Shown here in pieces: positions 35,667 through 45,229 of a stretch of 64,000 nt of DNA. Below the pieces are notes generated by a model. That model made no database searches and had not been told where the DNA came from. It saw nothing but the letters and a program-made list of their open reading frames with translations. Source of the DNA: Clostridium frigidicarnis (GTDB taxonomy: Bacteria; Bacillota; Clostridia; Clostridiales; Clostridiaceae); contig NZ_FOKI01000007.1 in the NCBI RefSeq assembly GCF_900111985.1, forward strand, positions 124,001 to 188,000, given 5' to 3'. The position numbers and the translations under genes were made by a program. Within the stretch, counting starts at the first letter, position 1. The number at the start of each line of letters is the position of its first letter.

Positions 35667-37649
35667 TTAGTTAAACAAGCCTAATATTAAACCACCATAT
35701 TCAACAATTAATGGACCAATTACCAATGACATAATTGCCATAAGCTTTATTAGTGTATTAAGTGTTGGTGCTACTCCATCCTTTAATGCCTTTCCAACAA
35801 TACCAGCTTCAATTGCAGAATTGTAAGCATCTTCACCATTTTTTTCATAATTTATATGTTTTTTCATATCATTAAATGAACATCCTGTATTTGCCATAAA
35901 TACTGCTAGAAGAACTCCTGTTACAATCCCCCCACATATAAAACCACCTAATGCTTCTACCCCTAAAATAAATCCAATAAATATTGGAGATGAAATGGCT
36001 AGTATAGCTGGTTTTACAGTCTCTTTTAACGCAAATGATGTAGTATCATTAACATATATTTTATAGTCTAGCTCATAATTCATAGCTATTTTGTTATCTG
36101 TTTCTTTTACTTTATTAACTATTTTATTCGCAGATTTCAATATTGATTTTAACATCAATGAACTAAATAAAAATGGCATAGTTGCTCCAGCTAAAACCCC
36201 TGTTAAAGTAATCGGATTTAGTATATTTACTCCCTCGAGACTAACTAATTGAGAAAAACAAATAAATAACACTAAAGATGTTAATGTTGCTGAACATATA
36301 GCAACTATCTTACCCTTAGATAGTGTTGTATTTTCCATATTATCTAACTTATCAGCTATTGTTATTTCATTATTTGTAATACTCAAAATCCCGCTTGCAT
36401 TGTTATAAATAGTACTATAACCATTAAGTGATATGGTTAATCCTATTGTACAAATTATTCCTATAACCGATAAAGATATTCCATATAATCCACTAGCATT
36501 ATTATCTCCACCACCCATTATATAATATGAAGTTATTATACTTAATATTATTACTACTATAGGAATAACTGTAGATCTCATTCCTGTAAATATTCCTGAA
36601 ATAATTGTATTAGATGTGCTTAGTTCACATTCTCTACTTATATTTTTAACTGGCTTATATTTTGATGATGTGTAAAATTCTGCTGATTTACTTATTATTA
36701 ATCCTGCCAAAACTCCTGATGTAGAAGCTATAAAGCCATTAAAATCTCCAAATAATATTTTACTTAATATTGCTGATGATACTATAACTATAGCTTGTGC
36801 TATATAAACACCTGTATTAAGATTGTTATGAGTTTTTTCTAATTTAATATTTCTATTAAATATTCCACCAACTAAAGTTGCAATAATTCCTATTGATACT
36901 ATTATCATTGGATACACTATAGCTTGTTCTACTAAATCTGCTGCAACAGAAGAGCCCAAAGTTATAGTAGCAATTATTGCTCCCACATATGACTCAAACA
37001 AATCAGCAGATACCCCTCCAATTTCTCCAATATTATCGCCAATATTGTCAATTAAAATCAAAGATTTTTTTATATTTATATCCGCTTTTAATGATAAATT
37101 AGAACTTATATTACATGATTTTGAATATATTCCTCCACATATCCTTGAAAATAAAGATATATAAGATGCACCTAACCCAAAGCCTGCCAAGTTTTTCACA
37201 TTGCCACTAAAAACCATATAAATTGTAGCTATGCCTAATACCCCTAAGGCTACAACTCCCATGCCAATTATAATTCCACCTGAAGAGGCTATTTTTGAAG
37301 CATACTTTATTCCTTTTTTAGTTCCTTGTGCCACTTTTACATTTGTAAATGTTGCAATACATACACTAATGTATACTATTACCATAGAAAAAAGTGCTCC
37401 AACTAAAAATGATATTCCTATTTTAATTCCTGTTAATAAAGATACAGCTACTGCAATAATTACACCAACTAATAACAAATAGATGTATTCTTTCTTTAAA
37501 AACAACTTAGAACCATGTTTTATAAGATCTGATGCCTGTAATATTTCAGGTGTAACATCTTCCTCATTATGTATTTCCTTAACTAAAAAAAATGTAAATA
37601 TAAGTGCTATTATTCCACTCATAGCTACATATAATACAACTGCATTCAT
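35667..37649 (-). CDS. membrane pyrophosphatase homologue with degenerate active site
   Basis: 660 residues, about 16 membrane helices, full length for ion-translocating pyrophosphatases (HppA). Family sequence is clear (GFGLGASYISLFSRICGGIY, GGVSADLFESYVGA, LNTLIKLMAIMS). The catalytic motifs are altered. The usual K-A-A-D-V-G-A-D-L-V-G-K reads K-S-C-N-I-S-S-N-L, losing both Asp (N180, N184); the acidic PEDDPRN loop is deleted; DNVGDNVGD reads DNIGDNIGE (E209); D-A-Y-G-P-I reads N-G-Y-S-T-I; GDPFKD reads GKALKD. These residues bind Mg-pyrophosphate in the family, so hydrolysis is doubtful. It could be a non-catalytic transporter or channel. ATG with TTAGGAGG upstream; gene intact, which argues against decay. 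Confidence 0.8.
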   Translation of the reverse strand: MNAVVLYVAMSGIIALIFTFFLVKEIHNEEDVTPEILQASDLIKHGSKLFLKKEYIYLLLVGVIIAVAVSLLTGIKIGISFLVGALFSMVIVYISVCIATFTNVKVAQGTKKGIKYASKIASSGGIIIGMGVVALGVLGIATIYMVFSGNVKNLAGFGLGASYISLFSRICGGIYSKSCNISSNLSLKADINIKKSLILIDNIGDNIGEIGGVSADLFESYVGAIIATITLGSSVAADLVEQAIVYPMIIVSIGIIATLVGGIFNRNIKLEKTHNNLNTGVYIAQAIVIVSSAILSKILFGDFNGFIASTSGVLAGLIISKSAEFYTSSKYKPVKNISRECELSTSNTIISGIFTGMRSTVIPIVVIILSIITSYYIMGGGDNNASGLYGISLSVIGIICTIGLTISLNGYSTIYNNASGILSITNNEITIADKLDNMENTTLSKGKIVAICSATLTSLVLFICFSQLVSLEGVNILNPITLTGVLAGATMPFLFSSLMLKSILKSANKIVNKVKETDNKIAMNYELDYKIYVNDTTSFALKETVKPAILAISSPIFIGFILGVEALGGFICGGIVTGVLLAVFMANTGCSFNDMKKHINYEKNGEDAYNSAIEAGIVGKALKDGVAPTLNTLIKLMAIMSLVIGPLIVEYGGLILGLFN

Positions 37650-37755
37650 AATTTATTTTCTGCCTCCTAATTACAATACTAAAATTTTATCATAAAATGA
37701 AGTTCCCACTTAGTTCCTCAACATAATTATATTTCCACTAAAGCAATATAAAAAA

Positions 37756-37803
37756 AAGCCAACTTAACTACTAAAATACTTTAATAGGTCTTTAAGTTAG
37801 CAT
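37756..37803 (-). terminator. secG terminator
   Basis: GCTAACTTAA / TTAAGTTGGC stem with a 25-base loop and a T7 tail on the minus strand, just downstream of secG. Confidence 0.65.
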
Positions 37804-37813
37804 GGTCCTATGA

Positions 37814-38047
37814 TTATTTTATTAAATTTAAAGCTATTGTATTTGCAGCAAATAATACTGCCAATGCCACTGTTGTTTTTGAAAGTAGTGCTTCCTTAGT
37901 TCTTGATTTGTTTTTGCTAAAGAATGTCTCAGTTGAACCTGTTACAAATCCTTTTAAGCCGTCCGCCTTACTTGGTTGCATTAATACAACAACAATTAAC
38001 AAAAGAGCTAATACAACTTCTGCTACAGATAAAAATGTATTTACCAT
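37814..38047 (-). CDS. secG: preprotein translocase subunit SecG
   Basis: 77 residues from ATG at 38045-38047 (ATGGAGG nine bases upstream; an upstream ATG in frame is part of that site). Two membrane helices (about 3-23 and 55-74) flank the SecG loop (VVVLMQPSKADGLKGFVTG, FFSKNKSRTKEALLSK). Accessory subunit of the SecYEG channel. The gene lies between enolase and the pyrophosphatase-like gene. Confidence 0.95.
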   Translation of the reverse strand: MVNTFLSVAEVVLALLLIVVVLMQPSKADGLKGFVTGSTETFFSKNKSRTKEALLSKTTVALAVLFAANTIALNLIK

Positions 38048-38174
38048 TGCACTAAACCTCCATTTCTCCATACCATATTATAATCCTATATAATATATTA
38101 TCATATATTTACATATAGTACAATGCCAAAATAAACTGCAATCTCAAGTTTATTATATTTTTTTCTTTTATATA

Positions 38175-38204
38175 AAAAGCGAAGTATTAAATTACTTCGC
38201 TTTT
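38175..38204 (-). terminator. eno terminator
   Basis: AAAAGCGAAGTA / TACTTCGCTTTT perfect 12-bp stem with a 6-base loop and T-rich ends, between eno and secG. Confidence 0.9.
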
Positions 38205-38226
38205 GTTTAAATAATCTAGTTTTATA

Positions 38227-40000
<1,774 letters not shown>

Positions 40001-40723
40001 ATGAAAAAATTTATTTGTTTTGTAACTATACTTTCCACAATTATGCTTTTTGGATGTTCCTCTAAACCTAATTCAGTATCTGAGACTTCTGTGCAATCTA
40101 CCCCTGAAACTTTACTTTCTGATTCCTCTAGCGATGATACTTCTAAAGATATTCCAAGTGAAATATCCTTAGAATCAACTAATAAAGATACTAACTCAAA
40201 AATTGAATCATCAAAACCAATAGAACAAAAAAAATCATCAACAAATTCTAATAAAACTAATTCTAAATCTGAAAATAAACCTGCTACAAACAATAATCCA
40301 TCTGAAAAAGAATTAATGAATCTTGTAATAAATGGTGAAAATGCCTTAAGATCTATATTTAAAGGCTCTGCATATCATTCTAAAAATATTATAATTAAAG
40401 ATGATTTTTACTATGGTGAAGTTACTGATTTTAGTTCAAAAGATGATATGAAAAAAGTTTTAAGTCCTTATTTTACTGATAGTACAATAAATACTATATT
40501 TGAAAAATATTTAATTGAAAAAGATGGTAAATTATATTTCACAATAGGTGATGGTGGTTTAAGAGTTGACTATAACACATGTAAAAAGGAATTCTCTTAT
40601 AATAGTAATAAGATAACTATTAAACTCATAGATAATTCTCATGCTGATGATGTTATTACTGAAATTCGAACCCTTGAGTTAATTAATGGGAAATGGTTAT
40701 TTACAGATTTCTGGTATGTATAG
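40001..40723 (+). CDS. lipoprotein with IseA-like domain
   Basis: 240 residues. Lipoprotein signal peptide with lipobox LFGC (Cys19). Residues 20-105 are a Ser/Thr/Lys/Asn-rich, low-complexity spacer. Residues about 105-240 (ELMNLVINGENALRSIFKG, YFTDSTINTIFEKYLIEKDG, LYFTIGDGGLRVD, LINGKWLFTDFW) resemble IseA/YoeB, an inhibitor of D,L-endopeptidase autolysins in Bacillus. The family call is from pattern only. It would be exposed on the outer membrane face, on a wall-spanning stalk. ATG with TAGGAG upstream; terminator follows. Confidence 0.7.
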   Translation: MKKFICFVTILSTIMLFGCSSKPNSVSETSVQSTPETLLSDSSSDDTSKDIPSEISLESTNKDTNSKIESSKPIEQKKSSTNSNKTNSKSENKPATNNNPSEKELMNLVINGENALRSIFKGSAYHSKNIIIKDDFYYGEVTDFSSKDDMKKVLSPYFTDSTINTIFEKYLIEKDGKLYFTIGDGGLRVDYNTCKKEFSYNSNKITIKLIDNSHADDVITEIRTLELINGKWLFTDFWYV

Positions 40724-40747
40724 ATTCTAAAATCAATTATTTTTATG

Positions 40748-40784
40748 GCACATTCCTATACTCAATAGGAGTGTGTGTTTTTTT
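40748..40784 (+). terminator. lipoprotein gene terminator
   Basis: CACATTCCTAT / ATAGGAGTGTG stem with a short loop followed by GTGTTTTTTT. Confidence 0.85.
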
Positions 40785-40907
40785 AATCTTAGTATTTAAA
40801 ACCACATAAATATTAATATTTAAATAACTTGAATATACATTTTTAGCCTTATAAAAAATTATATAAAATTACTTTTAATAAATAAATTTATTGTTTTTTT
40901 ACATAAG

Positions 40908-40974
40908 AAAATAGCCATATATAATAGGCGTATCTATTTTTATTTCTACCCATTATACATGGTTATTTTTAAGG
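40908..40974 (-). terminator. terminator of the sugar operon
   Basis: AAAATAACCATGTATAAT / ATTATATATGGCTATTTT pair with one mismatch and G.U pairs, then TT-rich sequence on the minus strand, 38 bases past the aminotransferase gene. Confidence 0.65.
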
Positions 40975-41011
40975 ATCTAAACTATTTTAATTTAGATTTA
41001 AAACTTAACAT

Positions 41012-42112
41012 TTAAACCCTAGCTTCGTTTAAAGCATTGACTATATAGTCTGTCTCCTCTATAGACATTCCATACCAAATAGGAATACTAAGGATCTGGT
41101 CAGCTATTTTTTCCCCTATAGCAAATTCTCCCTTTTTATAACTTAAGTCACTATAACACTCTTGAAGATGTATAGGTATTGGATAATGTATTAATGTGTT
41201 TATCCCTTTATTTTTCAAATAATTTTTAAGCTCTTCTCTTCTCTCACTTTTTATTACAAACAGATGCCATACTTGTTCTATATCGTGAAAATTTTTGGGA
41301 GTGATTATTGAAGGATTTTTTATATTTTCTATATATCTTTTAGCAATTAGTTGTCTTTCATTATTCCATTTTGATAAAGATTTTAATTTAATCCTAAGTA
41401 TAGCTGCTTGAATCTCATCCAATCTAGAATTTATTCCCTTATATTTATTGTAATATTTTTTCTCTGATCCATAATTTCTTAAAGCTATTATTTTATCATA
41501 TATATCTTTATCATTAGTAATTACAGCTCCACCATCACCTAAAGCCCCTAAATTTTTACCTGGATAGAAACTATAAGCTCCAGCATCTTTAAAAGTACCC
41601 ACCATTTTATCTTTATATTTGGCTCCATGAGCCTGAGCACAATCTTCTATTACTTTAAGACCGTATTTATTACCAATTTCCATTATTTTATCCATATTCG
41701 CAGGTGTTCCATAAAGATGTACAGGAATTATGCATTTTGTTTTCACTGTTATTTTTTCTTCTATAGCTTCTACATCTATATTCATGGTTTCAAAATTTGG
41801 TTCTACAAAAACTGGTTTAGCCCCTACATAAGATACCGCTAAAGCTGTTGCTATATAAGTATTTACTGGTAAAATCACTTCATGTCCTTCACCTATACCA
41901 TTAGCTTTTAATGATAACACTAAAGCATCTAATCCATTTCCACAGCTAGCACAATACTTAGCACCAGTAAATTTAGCAAATTCCTTTTCAAAAGCTTCAA
42001 CTTCTTCTCCTAAAATAAAGTTACTTTTATTATATACTTGTATAAGTTTTTCCTTAATTTCTTTTTCTAACTCTTTATGCATTGGGTCTAGATTCAAAAA
42101 TTTAATATCCAT
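41012..42112 (-). CDS. DegT/DnrJ-type sugar aminotransferase (FdtB/QdtB-like)
   Basis: 366 residues, PLP-dependent fold type [14 protein letters not shown] phosphate loop, [10 protein letters not shown] (PLP-binding Asp157), [16 protein letters not shown] with Schiff-base Lys186, and [14 protein letters not shown]. In this subfamily the enzyme aminates dTDP-3-keto-6-deoxyhexose to a 3-amino sugar. The nearby FdtA-type isomerase supplies exactly that substrate, so the product is probably dTDP-3-amino-3,6-dideoxy-galactose or -glucose. Last gene of an apparent operon; ATG with ATAGGAG upstream. Confidence 0.88.
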   Translation of the reverse strand: MDIKFLNLDPMHKELEKEIKEKLIQVYNKSNFILGEEVEAFEKEFAKFTGAKYCASCGNGLDALVLSLKANGIGEGHEVILPVNTYIATALAVSYVGAKPVFVEPNFETMNIDVEAIEEKITVKTKCIIPVHLYGTPANMDKIMEIGNKYGLKVIEDCAQAHGAKYKDKMVGTFKDAGAYSFYPGKNLGALGDGGAVITNDKDIYDKIIALRNYGSEKKYYNKYKGINSRLDEIQAAILRIKLKSLSKWNNERQLIAKRYIENIKNPSIITPKNFHDIEQVWHLFVIKSERREELKNYLKNKGINTLIHYPIPIHLQECYSDLSYKKGEFAIGEKIADQILSIPIWYGMSIEETDYIVNALNEARV

Positions 42113-42136
42113 ATCTACTCCTATTAAAATTAATCT

Positions 42137-43093
42137 CTATAACCTTAGTTCATAAAAATCATAAGCTATAGCCCTTCCTCCAAACATTTCTTTTTGTCTT
42201 ATTAACCCATCATTTAGATACATACCATTATTTTCTGTTGATATTCCAAAATCAAAATAAAGCTTTTCCTTGTAATAATCATTTATTAAATAATAAATAA
42301 TTATATCCAAGGCTCCAGAGTCCCTTCCTTCTTCAGACACAGCCATGTATTGAGTATGAACTGTACTTTCATTTTCATATATTATAGTACCTGCAAGAAT
42401 TCTTCCATTCTTATGGCAAGTAAATAACTTTATATTATTTGGAAATTTTTGTGACAAGCTTTCAATTTCAACTCCTGTGTGCACTGGTTTAACATTATGC
42501 TTTTCTTTTAGCACCCTATATTCTAAATCTATAAACTCTTTGAAATCAAAGCTTCTAGTAGCTTCCAATCCATTTTTTATAGCTTTATTTATAGCGCATT
42601 TTCTTCCTTTTGATAGTTTAATTTTTTCATTTAAAAATATTGTAGATGAGATATCTCTTCGTATAAGTTTAAATCCATATCTATATAAAGCATACAGGTC
42701 TTCTTGTGAGGGTAATTTATTATAAATATACGGAATTGGTTTATATACTATACTTTTAATGTGATTCTGCTTACAATACTTTATTATTCCATTGAATATA
42801 TCTAAAACCTGGCTAGCTGTTACTGATATGTCTAATATAAGTCCTCCAAAGGTTAGCCCTCCATGACTTATAAGTTCTAATTCTTTATTGCTATTTATTC
42901 TTACAATTGCTGGTAATACTGATATTATTTTATTACTTTTACTTATTATAAATGAGTGGTCAAAAAACCGATCTTTATGATAATCCATGTAATTTCTATC
43001 AAACATAAAATAACCATTTTTAGCTTTAGTTATAAATTGATTCCACTCCTCTTTTCTATTCTCAGTATAACGTTCTATATAAAATTCACTCAT
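42137..43093 (-). CDS. FemAB/GNAT-type acyltransferase-like protein
   Basis: 318 residues, cytosolic. The sequence has the FemAB-like double-GNAT pattern: N-terminal half (ERYTENRKEEWNQFITKAKN, YMDYHKDRF) and C-terminal half (KLFTCHKNGRILAGTIIYEN, TQYMAVSEEGRDSGALDIII, YYKEKLYFDFGISTENNGMY). Members transfer aminoacyl groups to lipid II or modify exported sugars. In a sugar operon it may acylate the amino sugar. ATG with AGAGGTG upstream, 11 bases from the preceding gene. Confidence 0.7.
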   Translation of the reverse strand: MSEFYIERYTENRKEEWNQFITKAKNGYFMFDRNYMDYHKDRFFDHSFIISKSNKIISVLPAIVRINSNKELELISHGGLTFGGLILDISVTASQVLDIFNGIIKYCKQNHIKSIVYKPIPYIYNKLPSQEDLYALYRYGFKLIRRDISSTIFLNEKIKLSKGRKCAINKAIKNGLEATRSFDFKEFIDLEYRVLKEKHNVKPVHTGVEIESLSQKFPNNIKLFTCHKNGRILAGTIIYENESTVHTQYMAVSEEGRDSGALDIIIYYLINDYYKEKLYFDFGISTENNGMYLNDGLIRQKEMFGGRAIAYDFYELRL

Positions 43094-43104
43094 GGATTCA
43101 CCTC

Positions 43105-44022
43105 TTATAACTCATCTATAAGTTCTGCATATCCAAAACCTTCTTTTCCAAAATCATTTCCATTGTAAAAAATATAAATTTTATCTCCAACTTTTATAGG
43201 TGCTGGATAAGCAAATTCTTTCGAATCCCACCCACTTTTTGACAACTCAAAACCAGCCTCTTCATCTTTTCTATTCCAACTTAATCCATCATCTGATATG
43301 GCATATCCTGATAAATATTTTCTATCTGTAGTTCCATAAGTGTAAAACATATGGTATTTACCCTTTTCCAGAAAAACTCTTGGCCTTCCTATTCTATATT
43401 CTTTATCCCTACACTCAACGCAAACCAAACCTTCTTTAGAAAAATTAACCCCATCATCTGATTCATAATATCTAGTATCATATTGAGGATATGGAATACC
43501 ATCTATAACTTCCCATCCGTTTCCTATTCCTCCCCAAGCCTTCCATTTACCATTCATATGAATAACTGTGTGTAATGATCTTATATATAACTCTTCATTG
43601 CTTCTATCCAACACAGGTGCATTACTATATCTTTTAAAACTTTCTCCATTATCTTCACTAATAGCAAGACCAGTATAAGCCAAGAATTTTACTCCTTTGA
43701 CTTTTTGAAATCCAACATAATACATATACAATTTTTCATTTACCGATAGAATATCACCTAAAATAACGCCATTATCATCAAATGCTCCTTGTTTACCAAT
43801 ATTTAATATAGGTTTTTTTGAAACTTTCTTTATTTTAGATGGATTTTTAGAATCTAAATCCACATAAAATATTCTTCCAACTCCCTCTTTGTCTCTAAAG
43901 CTACTATACACTCTTATTGTATCTTCATTTATTAATATTGGCGTTGGAGTCAACGCTGAGTTATCTGCATACTTACTCTCCCCATTAGGCCCATATATAA
44001 GCCCTTTTTTTGTCCATTTCAT
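43105..44022 (-). CDS. five-bladed propeller glycosidase-like protein
   Basis: 305 residues. Repeating blades (ALTPTPILINEDTIRVYSSF, NEKLYMYYVGFQKVKGVKFL, GKYHMFYTYGTTDRKYLSGY, GDKIYIFYNGNDFGKEGFGY) match the arabinanase/invertase-like propeller of GH43/GH130-related proteins. No signal peptide, and I cannot confirm a catalytic acid set. Proteins of this type often sit in glycan-synthesis loci, where they may act on precursors rather than degrade polymers. ATG with TTAGGATG upstream. Confidence 0.7.
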   Translation of the reverse strand: MKWTKKGLIYGPNGESKYADNSALTPTPILINEDTIRVYSSFRDKEGVGRIFYVDLDSKNPSKIKKVSKKPILNIGKQGAFDDNGVILGDILSVNEKLYMYYVGFQKVKGVKFLAYTGLAISEDNGESFKRYSNAPVLDRSNEELYIRSLHTVIHMNGKWKAWGGIGNGWEVIDGIPYPQYDTRYYESDDGVNFSKEGLVCVECRDKEYRIGRPRVFLEKGKYHMFYTYGTTDRKYLSGYAISDDGLSWNRKDEEAGFELSKSGWDSKEFAYPAPIKVGDKIYIFYNGNDFGKEGFGYAELIDEL

Positions 44023-44079
44023 ATATTATCACATCCTAATTTATATCTATATTTTAATCATTAATTAATTTATAAAGCC

Positions 44080-44778
44080 TTATATCTTAAACTTTTCATA
44101 TACAGTTTTATTTATAGATTTTCCTGGACTACCTACATATATATTTCCTTCTTCTAATATATCCTTGGCTATTACTGATCCTGCTCCAACAAGAGTATCT
44201 TTTGCTATGGTTATTGTGTCAACTAATGTACTATTTACCCCTAAAAAACAATTTTCCATAACTTTACAATATCCAGATATAACAACATGAGAGGATATAA
44301 AGCAGTTGTCACCAATACTAGCTCTATGACCTACGTGATTTCCACTCCACATAACCACATTATTGCCTATATTTACATTGTACTGAATAACATTGTTCTC
44401 AAAAATAAATGTATTCTCTCCAATCTTAGCATTTCTCCATACAAATGCATTTGAACTTACATAAGATACAAATTTATATCCTTTTGCCTTAACATCATTA
44501 TATAATCTTGTTCTAACTCTATTAAGTTTTGTAAATGTTATTGCTGTAAACACCTTGTACTTGTCATTTGGATAAAGTTTCTCTATTTCTTCAAGAGGTA
44601 TAACTGGAAGATCAAATAAACTTTCCTTTGTCATGTATTCTTTCTCAACAGCAAATGCTACAACCTCATAAGAGGAGTCATGGGTAAAATATTCATAAGC
44701 TATTTCAGCGAATTCTCCATCACCTATGATTACTATATATTCTTCTTTTAATTCATTGCTCTGCTTAGTTCCTATCAT
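44080..44778 (-). CDS. PglD/NeuD-type sugar acyltransferase (FdtC-like role)
   Basis: 232 residues. N-terminal Rossmann-like part (IVIIGDGEFAEIAYEYF, 1-95) followed by a left-handed beta-helix of hexapeptide repeats (about 110-215: KIGENTFIFENNVIQYNVNI, NNVVMWSGNHVGHRASIGDN). GHRASIGDN carries the conserved catalytic His of the family. These trimeric enzymes N-acetylate UDP- or dTDP-amino sugars. Between FdtA-type and FdtB-type genes it probably acetylates their product, giving a dTDP-3-acetamido-3,6-dideoxyhexose. ATG with TGAGGAGG upstream. Confidence 0.82.
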   Translation of the reverse strand: MIGTKQSNELKEEYIVIIGDGEFAEIAYEYFTHDSSYEVVAFAVEKEYMTKESLFDLPVIPLEEIEKLYPNDKYKVFTAITFTKLNRVRTRLYNDVKAKGYKFVSYVSSNAFVWRNAKIGENTFIFENNVIQYNVNIGNNVVMWSGNHVGHRASIGDNCFISSHVVISGYCKVMENCFLGVNSTLVDTITIAKDTLVGAGSVIAKDILEEGNIYVGSPGKSINKTVYEKFKI

Positions 44779-44797
44779 ATAAAAACCTCCTCAAGTA

Positions 44798-45193
44798 TTA
44801 ATTTACACTCTCTAAGAATTTATTATAATCTCTTATATAATCTTCTTCCTTATAATAATCAGAAGCCAAAACAACTAGCACAGCTTCTTCTGAAAATTCA
44901 AACATTTCTCTCCATGTGTTTGGTCCTATATATAATCCTAAATTTCGCCTATCTAAATTAACTACACTTTTTTCCTTACCATCATCTAGCAAAACTTTAC
45001 ACTGTCCATTTATGCAAATTAGTATCTGCTGTAGTGTTTTATGGGCATGTTTTCCTCTTACTATCTCTTTCTTTGTATCATACATATAATAAATACGTTT
45101 TATTTCAAATGGTATATTCTTAAGTTGCTCTATAGGAACTAAAACACCTCTATAATCACCTATTTCTTTGAAGTTATATAATTTTATATCCAT
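44798..45193 (-). CDS. FdtA/QdtA-type dTDP-sugar 3,4-ketoisomerase
   Basis: 131 residues, a single cupin domain: GDYRGVLVPIEQ, FEIKRIYYMYDTK, VRGKHAHKTLQQILICINGQ (metal-independent active site His pair) and GPNTWREMFEFSEEAVLVVL. It isomerises dTDP-4-keto-6-deoxyglucose to the 3-keto sugar used by the aminotransferase. Galacto (Fuc3N) and gluco (Qui3N) products cannot be separated here. RmlA/RmlB are not in the window and must be encoded elsewhere. ATG with AAAGGAT upstream. Confidence 0.88.
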   Translation of the reverse strand: MDIKLYNFKEIGDYRGVLVPIEQLKNIPFEIKRIYYMYDTKKEIVRGKHAHKTLQQILICINGQCKVLLDDGKEKSVVNLDRRNLGLYIGPNTWREMFEFSEEAVLVVLASDYYKEEDYIRDYNKFLESVN

Positions 45194-45229
45194 TAAATTT
45201 ATCCTTTCACAAAAGTGCTTGTACCAAAT

